Of a DNA stretch of 15,602 bases, positions 7,247 to 14,146 are shown piece after piece. The position numbers and the translations under genes were made by a program. The notes beneath the pieces are model-generated. The model saw only the letters and a list, made by a program, of their open reading frames with translations. It had not been told where the DNA came from and searched no databases. Positions within the stretch are counted from its first letter, which is position 1; the number at the start of each line of letters is the position of its first letter. This DNA is from JAGMES01 sp023128035 (GTDB taxonomy: Bacteria > Bacillota > Halanaerobiia > DY22613), in the NCBI GenBank assembly GCA_030627905.1, contig DAOVRZ010000124.1:1-15602 (forward strand), read 5' to 3'.

Positions 7247-10200
7247 TTAATAATCCTCAAAATCGTCATCTTCAAAATCATCATCTGTAAATGGTGGTTC
7301 TTCGAGCTGATCGATTTTTATATTTTCTAATTCAATATCTTTATCGTCAAAATCGATCTCAGAATTATCTAGCTCACTATCCAATGAATCATACTCGTCT
7401 TTCAAATCATTATCTTCATCATCTGCTCTGTTAGGTCGAGGATCTAGTTCAACATCCAATCCCAACTTTTGCGTCGTTTCATTGATCTCGACATCTTCAT
7501 CAATAATTTGAAATTCTTGTTCATCAGCAGTAAATACACGCGCGTCTAAACCTATACTCTGCATCTCTTTGATCAAGACTTTAAACGATTCTGGAATTCC
7601 AGGTTCTGGGATATTTTCTCCTTTCACAATCGCTTCATAAGTCTTAACACGACCTACAACATCATCTGATTTAACAGTTAGCATCTCTTGTAATGTGTAG
7701 GCCGCACCGTAAGCCTCTAAGGCCCAAACTTCCATTTCCCCAAAACGCTGACCACCAAACTGAGCTTTACCACCCAATGGTTGTTGAGTAACCAAAGAAT
7801 ATGGACCAGTTGAACGGGCATGAATCTTATCCTCTACTAAATGGTGAAGTTTGAGAATATACATATATCCTACTGCAACTCTATTTTCAAACGGTTCTCC
7901 TGTACGTCCATCATAAAGTACTGTTTTGCCATCAGCATCAAATCCTGCCTCTACTAGAGTGTCAAAAACGTCCTGTTCAGAAGCCCCGTTAAAAACTGGT
8001 GTTTCTATATGAATACCTAAAGCTTTCGCTGCCATACCTAAGTGAAGTTCTAATACCTGCCCAATATTCATTCGAGAAGGTACACCCAGTGGGTTTAGTA
8101 CAATTTCAATAGGTTCACCTGTGGGTAGGAATGGCATATCTTCTTCTGGTAATATACGAGATATAACCCCTTTGTTACCATGGCGACCAGCCATCTTATC
8201 ACCAACATTGATTTTTCGTCTTTTCGCAATATAGACACGAACGAGTTCATTAACTCCAGGTTTTAACTCATCACCATTTTCACGAGTAAATACCTTAACA
8301 TCCACAACGATTCCAGATTCGCCATGTGGTACCTTTAAGGAAGTATCTCGAACTTCACGAGCCTTTTCACCAAAAATTGCTCTAAGAAGCCGCTCTTCTG
8401 CGGAAAGTTCCGTTTCTCCCTTTGGAGTAACTTTACCGACAAGAATATCACCTGGTTTAACTTCCGCACCAATCCGAATAATTCCGCGATCATCGAGATC
8501 CTTTAAAGCTTCCTCGCTCATATTAGGAATGTCCCTAGTAATCTCTTCAGGACCTAGTTTTGTATCTCGAGCCTCACTTTCATGTTCTTCAATGTGAATC
8601 GAAGTAAAGGCATCTTCTTTTACTAATTTTTCACTGATCAAAATAGCATCTTCATAATTAAATCCTTCCCAAGTCATAAACGCTACCAACGTATTACGCC
8701 CTAAAGCTAAATCCCCTTGTTCAACAGATGGACCGTCTGCGATAACTACATTTTTCTCGACCCTCTGACCTTTACGAACAATGGGTTTTTGATTTGTACA
8801 GCTGCCCTGATTAGAACGTACATATTTCAACAAATCATAGGTATCAATAGTACCATCATCTGTTTTAATTTTTATTTGATCAGCAGAAACGCGAACAACA
8901 CTACCAGCATTATTTGAAATTACACAGGCACCTGAGTCCTTTGCTGCCCGATATTCCATACCCGTTCCTATATATGGTGCATCTGTAATCATCAAAGGTA
9001 CTGCCTGACGCTGCATATTCGCACCCATCAAAGCACGGTTAGCATCGTCGTGTTCTAAAAAAGGAATTAATGCAGCTGCAATACCAACTATCTGTCTTGG
9101 AGAAACATCCATATAGTTAACCTTAGTTGAAGTTGCTAAAGTAATCTCCTCACGGTGCCTAACAACAACACGCTCATTGGCAAAATAACCCTCTTCATCT
9201 AACGGCTCATTTGCCTGAGCGACGATAAAATGATCCTCTGCATCTGCAGTTAGAAAATCTAGAGTTTCCAAAACCCGTCCATTTTCCACTCTCCTATAAG
9301 GAGTTTCTATAAAACCAAATTCATTTGTTCTAGCAAAAGTACACATAGAACCGATCAAGCCAATGTTTGGACCTTCAGGAGTTTCTATTGGACAAATTCG
9401 CCCATAATGAGAGTGATGAACATCACGTACATCAAAACCTGCCCGTTCACGACTCAAACCTCCAGGACCTAAAGCACTTAAACGACGCTTATGGGTTAGC
9501 TCAGCCATTGGATTGGTTTGATCCATAAACTGAGATAACTGACTACTACCAAAAAACTCTTTTATAGCAGCTACCACAGGACGAGTATTTATCAAAGCCT
9601 GTGGAGTTATGACATCAACATCTTGAATAGTCATCCGTTCTCGTACAACACGTTCCATTCGGGATAGACCAATCCTAAATTGATTTTGTAATAACTCACC
9701 AACTGTCTTTAAACGACGATTTCCCAAGTGGTCAATGTCATCTACCCAAACATCTGGATCTTTATAAGTTAATTTTATCAAATACTTTATAGTTGCTACG
9801 ATATCCTCTTTAGTCAGGCATTTTTGACTTGAAGAGATATTTTCACCTAACTTTTTGTTTAGCTTATACCTTCCAACACCAGCGAGGTCATACCGTTTAG
9901 GATCAAAAAAGAGTGAATTAAGTAAATTTTGTGCACTATCAACTGTTGGGGGTTCACCAGGACGTAGCTTTTTATAAAGCTCAATCAAAGCCTCTTCTCG
10001 CGATTCAGTGTTATCACGCTCCAACGTATTATGAACCACCTCATGATCCCCTAAAATGTCAATCAGTTGAGCATCAGAACTCCAGCCCAAAGCCCTAAAT
10101 AGAACAGTTGCAGGAGTTTTACGAGTTCGGTCAACACGAACAGCAAGAATTTCCTTTTTATCATATTCGAACTCAATCCAGGCTCCTCGATTCGGGATGA

Positions 10201-10678
10201 TCGAGGCATTATACAAAAATTTACCCTCTTTAGTTCTTTCCTCACCAAAATACACACCAGAAGAGCGAACAAGTTGATTTACAACAACCCTTTCAGCACC
10301 ATTAATGATAAAGGTACCTTTTTCGGTCATCAGAGGAAAATTACCCATGAAAACCTCTTGCTCTTTTACTTCACCTGTTTCTTTATTAATCAGGCGTACT
10401 TTAACACGAAGAGGTACTTCATATGTAACATCTCTATCCTTACATTCATTCTGCTCATACTTGGGTTCTCCCCGAGTATAACTTACAAATTCCAGGACAA
10501 GATTATCAGAAAAGTCCTGGATTGGTGATATTTCTGCAAACATTTCTTGCAAACCCTCTTCTAAAAACCATTCATATGATTCTTTCTGGGTTTTGATGAG
10601 ATATGGAATTTCCATAATCTCGTCAATCTTTGCATACGTTCTTCTTGGTCTAGGCACTTGCATTACTGTAGCATTCAT
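7247..10678 (-). CDS. rpoB: DNA-directed RNA polymerase subunit beta
   Basis: Beta is the second large core subunit, with binding sites for the RNA-DNA hybrid and for rifampicin. From the chosen ATG the product has 1143 residues. The rifampicin cluster (about 377-407: GSSQLSQFMDQ, THKRRLSALGPGG) is wild type at the positions equivalent to E. coli D516, H526 and S531. The conserved ETPEGPNIGLI, KVTPKGETELSAEERLL and GDKMAGRHGNKGV blocks are present. I chose ATG 10678 because GGGGGTGA, an AGGAGGTGA-like site, ends 8 nt before it. An in-frame GTG at 10690 lies inside that site and would add four residues. The C-terminus is odd: after the family's usual end comes a tail of about 59 residues with 30 Asp/Glu and only 3 Lys. 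The gene has its own promoter and a leader of about 225 nt. Confidence 0.97.
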   Translation of the reverse strand: MNATVMQVPRPRRTYAKIDEIMEIPYLIKTQKESYEWFLEEGLQEMFAEISPIQDFSDNLVLEFVSYTRGEPKYEQNECKDRDVTYEVPLRVKVRLINKETGEVKEQEVFMGNFPLMTEKGTFIINGAERVVVNQLVRSSGVYFGEERTKEGKFLYNASIIPNRGAWIEFEYDKKEILAVRVDRTRKTPATVLFRALGWSSDAQLIDILGDHEVVHNTLERDNTESREEALIELYKKLRPGEPPTVDSAQNLLNSLFFDPKRYDLAGVGRYKLNKKLGENISSSQKCLTKEDIVATIKYLIKLTYKDPDVWVDDIDHLGNRRLKTVGELLQNQFRIGLSRMERVVRERMTIQDVDVITPQALINTRPVVAAIKEFFGSSQLSQFMDQTNPMAELTHKRRLSALGPGGLSRERAGFDVRDVHHSHYGRICPIETPEGPNIGLIGSMCTFARTNEFGFIETPYRRVENGRVLETLDFLTADAEDHFIVAQANEPLDEEGYFANERVVVRHREEITLATSTKVNYMDVSPRQIVGIAAALIPFLEHDDANRALMGANMQRQAVPLMITDAPYIGTGMEYRAAKDSGACVISNNAGSVVRVSADQIKIKTDDGTIDTYDLLKYVRSNQGSCTNQKPIVRKGQRVEKNVVIADGPSVEQGDLALGRNTLVAFMTWEGFNYEDAILISEKLVKEDAFTSIHIEEHESEARDTKLGPEEITRDIPNMSEEALKDLDDRGIIRIGAEVKPGDILVGKVTPKGETELSAEERLLRAIFGEKAREVRDTSLKVPHGESGIVVDVKVFTRENGDELKPGVNELVRVYIAKRRKINVGDKMAGRHGNKGVISRILPEEDMPFLPTGEPIEIVLNPLGVPSRMNIGQVLELHLGMAAKALGIHIETPVFNGASEQDVFDTLVEAGFDADGKTVLYDGRTGEPFENRVAVGYMYILKLHHLVEDKIHARSTGPYSLVTQQPLGGKAQFGGQRFGEMEVWALEAYGAAYTLQEMLTVKSDDVVGRVKTYEAIVKGENIPEPGIPESFKVLIKEMQSIGLDARVFTADEQEFQIIDEDVEINETTQKLGLDVELDPRPNRADDEDNDLKDEYDSLDSELDNSEIDFDDKDIELENIKIDQLEEPPFTDDDFEDDDFEDY

Positions 10679-10837
10679 TAAATCGCTCACCCCCGTGTTT
10701 TTTCCAAAAAAAACAATAAGGTATAAAGCAAGGTCTACTTATCCCTCATTCAGCATATAAACTTATGATTAGTATTACCATCCATTTTAACCCATATACA
10801 CGAAAAAGGCATACATTTGATAACTTTACTTATGTAT

Positions 10838-10887
10838 AACCTTTTTAAAAACTTCTCTTAGAAAAATAAAATTATTTTCTAAGAGAA
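10838..10887 (-). terminator. Leader hairpin of rpoB, attenuator-like
   Basis: The RNA can form a perfect 13-bp stem, UUCUCUUAGAAAA with UUUUCUAAGAGAA, around a 9-nt loop (10853-10887), followed by GUUUUUAAAAAG. The stem is AU-rich with three G-C pairs and the U-tract has five U, so termination may be weak. It begins only about 16 nt after the predicted rpoB transcription start. It could be an attenuator or a 5' mRNA-stabilising structure; the sequence does not decide. Confidence 0.5.
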
Positions 10888-10909
10888 TATCCTACCATCA
10901 CAATTTATA

Positions 10910-10938
10910 ATTTTAACATAGAAGTACCTAGAAGTCAA
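10910..10938 (-). promoter_or_regulatory. SigA-type promoter of rpoB-rpoC
   Basis: Minus-strand -35 TTGACT (10933-10938, five of six), 17-bp spacer, -10 TAAAAT (10910-10915, five of six) with an extended TG. The predicted start is near 10903, giving a leader of about 225 nt before rpoB. Its presence after a terminator implies that rpoBC can be transcribed independently of rplJL. Confidence 0.8.
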
Positions 10939-11018
10939 GGTTTTATAGTAACTTTTTAAAAATTAATCTTATGCTTCTCTCAGTAAAATATAACATTTTA
11001 AAGATATTCTAAATGAGA

Positions 11019-11046
11019 AAGCACTCTGTAGTACTACAGAGTGCTT
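11019..11046 (-). terminator. Palindromic terminator downstream of rplL
   Basis: A perfect 28-bp palindrome (each half AAGCACTCTGTAGT or its complement) lies 22 bases after the rplL stop. The RNA can form a 12-bp stem with a 4-nt GUAC loop. The downstream tract is UCUCAUUU, only moderately U-rich, so termination may be partial. Full readthrough would connect rplJL to rpoBC, as in many bacteria. Confidence 0.65.
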
Positions 11047-11068
11047 AGAAGTATTTATTTTTTCAAAA

Positions 11069-11440
11069 TTACTTCATTTCAACAGTTGCTCCAGCAGCTT
11101 CAAGCTTAGCTTTCATTTCTTCAGCTTCTTTTTTGCTAATAGCTTCTTTAACAGCATTAGGAGCGCCGTCAACTAAAGCTTTAGCTTCTTTTAATCCTAA
11201 ACCAGTGATTTCGCGAACAGCTTTGATTACATTAATCTTCTTAGGACCAACAACAGTTAAAACTACATCAAATTCAGTTTGCTCTTCAACAACAGCAGCA
11301 GCACCTGCACCTGGCATAGCAGCCATAGCTACTGGAGCGGCAGCACTAACACCAAATTTTTCTTCTAACGCTTTTACTAACTCGGATAATTCTAATACAC
11401 TCATGTTTTCAATAGCTTCCATAATTTGCTCTTTATTCAT
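11069..11440 (-). CDS. rplL: 50S ribosomal protein L7/L12
   Basis: L7/L12 is the multi-copy stalk protein that recruits translation factors to the ribosome and stimulates their GTPase activity. The 123-residue product has the expected three parts: an N-terminal dimerisation helix pair at about 1-33 (MNKEQIMEAIENMSVLELSE), an Ala/Gly/Pro-rich hinge at about 34-50, and the globular C-terminal domain from about 55 with FDVVLTVVGPKKINVIKAVR and GLGLKEAKALVDGAPNAVKE. The ATG at 11440 has AAGGAGGT about 8 nt upstream. It follows rplJ by 61 nt, and the pair shares a promoter and the L10 leader upstream of rplJ. A palindromic terminator follows. Confidence 0.98.
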   Translation of the reverse strand: MNKEQIMEAIENMSVLELSELVKALEEKFGVSAAAPVAMAAMPGAGAAAVVEEQTEFDVVLTVVGPKKINVIKAVREITGLGLKEAKALVDGAPNAVKEAISKKEAEEMKAKLEAAGATVEMK

Positions 11441-11501
11441 TTAAAATTACCTCCTTGCGATCTTTTCAAATTTTAATAAAAATAATTTTTCACACATGTA
11501 G

Positions 11502-12020
11502 TTAAGCTTTTTGTTCCTTAATAGCATCCAAAACGTAAACAAAATTTCTAATGGTACCTTGTAATACATTGGCAAGTCCACTGATAGGTCCTTGCATGCC
11601 TCGAAGAACCATAGAAAGCAAAACATCTCTTGGTGGTATTTCAGCAAGATTCTTTACATCTTCAACACTTATAACTTTGTTATCAAGTACACCAGCTTTG
11701 ACTTCAAGTTTATCATTTTTTTTAGCAAATTCAACTAAAATTTTAGCTGGGGAGACAGCATCATCCATACCAAAAGCTAAAGCATTTGCTCCTGTTAAAA
11801 TCTCATCCAATCCTTCAATTCCAGCTTTTTTTGCGGCTAAGCGAGTCATAGTATTCTTCAGAACTCTATACTCAACACCAGCTTCTCTTAATTGTTTTCT
11901 CAAATCGGTAACCTCTTGAACATTCAGACCACAATAGTCCGCAATTACAATAGACTTGGACTCTTCTATCTTTTCAGTAATCTGTTGAACAATCAATTCC
12001 TTTTCTGAAATACAAGCCAT
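11502..12020 (-). CDS. rplJ: 50S ribosomal protein L10
   Basis: L10 anchors the L7/L12 dimers to the 23S rRNA stalk base next to L11 and, as the L10-L12 complex, represses its own operon by binding the leader. The product is 172 residues, starting MACISEKELIVQQITEKIEE, with the RNA-binding N-terminal domain (ADYCGLNVQEVTDLRKQLRE, YRVLKNTMTRLAAKKAG) and a C-terminal helix (LANVLQGTIRNFVYVLDAIK) that carries L12. An in-frame upstream extension of 19 codons is rejected, because GAGGAGGTGG directly precedes the ATG at 12020 and the family begins here. The gene lies behind an L10 leader with a terminator-like palindrome, so regulation by L10 binding and attenuation is expected. Confidence 0.98.
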   Translation of the reverse strand: MACISEKELIVQQITEKIEESKSIVIADYCGLNVQEVTDLRKQLREAGVEYRVLKNTMTRLAAKKAGIEGLDEILTGANALAFGMDDAVSPAKILVEFAKKNDKLEVKAGVLDNKVISVEDVKNLAEIPPRDVLLSMVLRGMQGPISGLANVLQGTIRNFVYVLDAIKEQKA

Positions 12021-12116
12021 TCTTCCACCTCCTCTGTTAGCTTGACAGTTTTCTAATCCACTACAGACTTGACCCAATCAAAAGCTAAGCTGTATATAAC
12101 AAACTGAATAAAAATA

Positions 12117-12146
12117 TAAAGCCTTCGTAGATCTACGAAGGCTTTA
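12117..12146 (-). terminator. Palindromic attenuator in the L10 leader of rplJ
   Basis: A perfect 30-bp palindrome with half-site TAAAGCCTTCGTAGA folds into a 13-bp hairpin around a 4-nt loop and is followed on the RNA by UAUUUUUAUU. It lies between the L10-binding motif and rplJ, as expected for an attenuator. A second hairpin directly before it (12146-12174, 10 bp with three G-U pairs) may be part of the switch. Confidence 0.8.
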
Positions 12147-12180
12147 ATCCAAGAAAAATTTAAATTCTCGAATCTATATC

Positions 12181-12230
12181 CAGCCTAGGTAGGAAATTAA
12201 GCTTTTCAGCACCTACTGTCTACAGCAATT
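12181..12230 (-). ncRNA. Ribosomal protein L10 leader (cis-regulatory RNA)
   Basis: The minus-strand RNA reads GUAGACAGUAGGUG, then GCUGAAAAGCUUAAUUU, then CCUACCUAGG. AGUAGG pairs with CCUAC(C). Inside is a GCU/AGC mini-hairpin closed by a GAAA tetraloop, next to an asymmetric UUAAUUU bulge. This matches the known L10 leader core (AGACAGnAGGUG ... GCUUAAU ... CCUnCCGAGG), which mimics the L10 site on 23S rRNA. It lies between the rplJ promoter and a palindromic terminator. Confidence 0.88.
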
Positions 12231-12255
12231 TAGCTATTTATTTTCCACAAAGAGG

Positions 12256-12284
12256 AGTATATCATATCAAAGTCAATTCGTCAA
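12256..12284 (-). promoter_or_regulatory. SigA-type promoter of rplJ-rplL
   Basis: Minus-strand -35 TTGACG (12279-12284, five of six), 17-bp spacer, -10 TATACT (12256-12261, five of six) with an extended TG one base before it. The -35 lies only 7 bp past the rplA stop and no terminator separates the two units, so readthrough from the rpmG operon should add to this promoter. The predicted start near 12249 places the L10 leader at the 5' end of the transcript. Confidence 0.85.
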
Positions 12285-12291
12285 GTTTTTT

Positions 12292-13008
12292 TTAGTCGCT
12301 CATGTTCATATTTGTAATATCCATAGGGTCTATCTTTACTGCAGGACTCATAGTTGAAGACACAGCAATACTCTTCATATATCTACCTTTAGCAGCTGCA
12401 GGTTTAGCCTTGAGCAAAGCTTCCAAAACAGTCTTAAAGTTTCCAAACAAATTCTCGATTGGGAAAGAAACTTTACCAAGTGGAACATGAACAATGGAAG
12501 TCCGATCAACACGATATTCTACCTTACCAGCTTTTGCTTCCTGAACTGCCTTAGCAACATCTAAAGTCACAGTACCAACCTTTGGATTCGGCATTAAACC
12601 TCTTGGTCCAAGAATACGTCCTAAACGACCAACTACTCTCATCATATCTGGAGTAGCAATAGCAACATCAAAATCCATCCAGTTTTCTTTTTGAATTTTT
12701 GCAGCTAAGTCTTCTGCTCCAACAAAATCAGCCCCTGCTTCTTCTGCTTCTTTAGCTTTCTCACCTTGAGCAAAAACAATAACTTTTACATCTTTACCAA
12801 GTCCATGAGGTAATACTACTGCACCGCGAACTTGTTGATCAGCATGTTTAGGATTAACACCAAGTTTTACAGCAACTTCAACAGATTCATCAAATTTAGC
12901 ACTAGCAATCTTTTTCACCAATTCGAGGGCTTCTTTAGGTTCATATAAATTTAGTTTATCTATTTGGCTTTCTGCTTCTTTATAACGCTTACCTCTTTTT
13001 TGAGCCAT
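12292..13008 (-). CDS. rplA: 50S ribosomal protein L1
   Basis: L1 forms the mobile L1 stalk that guides deacylated tRNA through the E site, and in many bacteria it represses its own mRNA by binding a 23S-like element. The 238-residue product starts MAQKRGKRYKEAESQIDKLN and shows the expected two-domain pattern: the first part of domain I with VEVAVKLGVNPKHADQQVRG, then the domain II insertion (VIVFAQGEKAKEAEEAGADF to RVVGRLGRILGPRGLMPNPK), then the domain I return with EYRVDRTSIVHVPLGKVSF. The ATG at 13008 has AAGGAGG 7 nt upstream. The ORF extends 19 codons further, but that stretch is the leader with an L1-operator-like element. It follows rplK by 67 nt. Confidence 0.98.
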   Translation of the reverse strand: MAQKRGKRYKEAESQIDKLNLYEPKEALELVKKIASAKFDESVEVAVKLGVNPKHADQQVRGAVVLPHGLGKDVKVIVFAQGEKAKEAEEAGADFVGAEDLAAKIQKENWMDFDVAIATPDMMRVVGRLGRILGPRGLMPNPKVGTVTLDVAKAVQEAKAGKVEYRVDRTSIVHVPLGKVSFPIENLFGNFKTVLEALLKAKPAAAKGRYMKSIAVSSTMSPAVKIDPMDITNMNMSD

Positions 13009-13022
13009 TTTTTTCCTCCTTC

Positions 13023-13065
13023 GTGGTATTAACGGATTCAAGCGCCTACACGCACACCCTCCCAC
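13023..13065 (-). promoter_or_regulatory. L1-operator-like element upstream of rplA
   Basis: In the rplK-rplA gap the RNA has GUGGGAGGG at one end and AAUCCGUUAAUACCAC at the other. GUGG pairs with CCAC. GA on one side faces GUUAAUA on the other, then GG pairs with CC, and an inner GUGC/GCGC hairpin completes it. Helix, asymmetric internal loop, helix is the architecture known for L1 sites on 23S rRNA and L11-operon mRNA. The 3' arm ends three bases before the AAGGAGG of rplA. Assignment to L1 is inference. Confidence 0.55.
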
Positions 13066-13075
13066 AAATGTAAAA

Positions 13076-13501
13076 CTATTCTTCTACAACAATACCCATA
13101 CTACGTGCAGTACCAGCAATCATGCTCATCGCTGTTTCCAAACTAGCAGCATTCAAATCTGGCATTTTTAACTCAGCGATCTCTTTAATTTGCTCTTTTG
13201 TAACTGTAGCGACTTTTTCAACATTTGGTTGACCTGAGCCACTCTGAATTCCAACAGCTTTCTTCAATAAAACAGCAGCTGGTGGGGTCTTTGTAATAAA
13301 AGAGAAAGACCTGTCAGCATAAACAGTAATAACTACTGGAATAATTAATCCAACCTGTTGAGCCGTTTTAGCATTAAAAGCTTTACAAAATTCCATAATA
13401 TTCACACCGTGTTGACCGAGAGCCGGACCAACTGGAGGAGCTGGGTTTGCTTTACCAGCTGGAATCTGTAATTTGATCATACCAGTAACTTTTTTAGCCA
13501 T
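13076..13501 (-). CDS. rplK: 50S ribosomal protein L11
   Basis: L11 binds the GTPase-associated centre of 23S rRNA at the base of the L10-L12 stalk. The 141-residue product has the full family length. The N-terminal domain contains the thiostrepton-region prolines (LQIPAGKANPAPPVGPALGQ) followed by HGVNIMEFCKAFNAKT. The C-terminal rRNA-binding domain includes FITKTPPAAVLLKKA and the final AGTARSMGIVVEE. The ATG at 13501 has AAGGAGGTG upstream. It follows nusG by 70 nt, a gap containing an L1-operator-like element, and is cotranscribed with rplA. Confidence 0.98.
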   Translation of the reverse strand: MAKKVTGMIKLQIPAGKANPAPPVGPALGQHGVNIMEFCKAFNAKTAQQVGLIIPVVITVYADRSFSFITKTPPAAVLLKKAVGIQSGSGQPNVEKVATVTKEQIKEIAELKMPDLNAASLETAMSMIAGTARSMGIVVEE

Positions 13502-13521
13502 TCTCTTTACACCTCCTTTAT

Positions 13522-13572
13522 GTGGTTAAACGGGTGGTTAAACGGATTAAGGCTTTGTACTAACCCTCCCAC
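13522..13572 (-). promoter_or_regulatory. L1-operator-like element upstream of rplK, with duplicated 3' arm
   Basis: The RNA begins GUGGGAGGGUUA at the last base of the nusG stop codon and ends with two exact back-to-back copies of CCGUUUAACCAC (13534-13545 and 13522-13533). Either copy can supply CCAC to pair with GUGG and CC to pair with GG, leaving an asymmetric GA versus GUUUAA loop. The inner UUA can pair with UAA. The motif closely resembles the one upstream of rplA. L1 binding is inferred from position and architecture. Confidence 0.55.
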
Positions 13573-14102
13573 TATACTTCTTCGATCTGATCGAAGTCTA
13601 ATTCCAAAGGTGTTTCTCGTCCAAACATGGAAACCAAAACTTTAACTTTGCCTCGTTCTGGATAAATTTCTTGAATTATCCCAACAAACTCTTCAAATGG
13701 TCCCTCTGTAACTTTAACAGACTGTCCTTGACAGAATAATATCTCTGGACGAGCTTCCTTTATTCCCATTCCCTTTAAAATATCATTAATTTCATGATCA
13801 AATAAAGGCAATGGTTTTGTACCACTACTAATAAAACCAGTTACACCAGGCGTATTGCGCACAATGTACCATGTCTGCTCTGTCACAATCATTTCAACAA
13901 TTACATAACCGGGAAACACTTTTTTGTTGACAACCTTTTTCTTACCTTGCTTTGTCTCAATCTTTTCTTCTGTAGGCACAAGAATCCGGAAAATCATCTC
14001 TTGCATACCTGTCGATTCAATACGTCTCTCCAAGTTTGCTTTTACCTTGTTTTCATGCCCAGAATAGGTATGTACAACATACCATTGTTTTTCATTAGCC
14101 AT
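13572..14102 (-). CDS. nusG: Transcription termination/antitermination factor NusG
   Basis: NusG binds the beta' clamp of RNA polymerase, modulates pausing and couples transcription to translation or Rho. From the ATG at 14102 the product is 176 residues. The N-terminal NGN domain is at about 5-110 (QWYVVHTYSGHENKVKANLE, then KKVFPGYVIVEM and VRNTPGVTGF). The C-terminal KOW domain is at about 122-176 (VKVTEGPFEEFVGIIQEIYP, then GRETPLELDFDQIEEV). An in-frame ATG at 14120 would add MYGLFV. I prefer 14102 because the family begins close to MAxEKQWYVVH, but neither start has an ideally spaced Shine-Dalgarno: the best site is AAAGGGGGGTG at the secE stop, with a hairpin between. It lies in the rpmG-secE-nusG unit. 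Confidence 0.95.
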   Translation of the reverse strand: MANEKQWYVVHTYSGHENKVKANLERRIESTGMQEMIFRILVPTEEKIETKQGKKKVVNKKVFPGYVIVEMIVTEQTWYIVRNTPGVTGFISSGTKPLPLFDHEINDILKGMGIKEARPEILFCQGQSVKVTEGPFEEFVGIIQEIYPERGKVKVLVSMFGRETPLELDFDQIEEV

Positions 14103-14146
14103 AACAAAGAGCCCATACATATTCGCTGGGCCTGCACCCCCCTTTT

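Larger units (their letters stand above)
10679..11068 (-). other. rplL-rpoB intergenic region, 390 bases
   Basis: No protein gene is supported here. In transcription order it holds a palindromic terminator after rplL, a strong promoter, a 13-bp hairpin with a U-tract about 16 nt after the predicted start, and an AT-rich leader leading to rpoB. Near the end a 7-bp hairpin (GUUUUUU with AAAAAAC, loop UUGG) sits immediately before the G-rich ribosome binding site. In Bacillus subtilis this position is occupied by ybxB; here the ybxB-like gene lies upstream of rpmG instead. Confidence 0.85.

Noticed and set aside
10750..10785. Possible 11-codon leader peptide in the rpoB leader
   Set aside because: The ATG lacks a Shine-Dalgarno sequence, the peptide has no run of regulatory codons, and it is not placed next to an attenuator hairpin.
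10801..10850. Plus-strand promoter-like TTGATA ... TATAAC
   Set aside because: The spacer is only 12 bp and there is no plus-strand gene downstream.
11133..11444. 103-codon plus-strand reading frame opposite rplL
   Set aside because: It mirrors the Ala-rich rplL gene on the other strand, has no ribosome binding site or family resemblance, and rplL is certain.
11551..11919. 122-codon plus-strand reading frame opposite rplJ
   Set aside because: It is an antisense shadow of rplJ, with composition explained by the rplJ codons and no independent signals.
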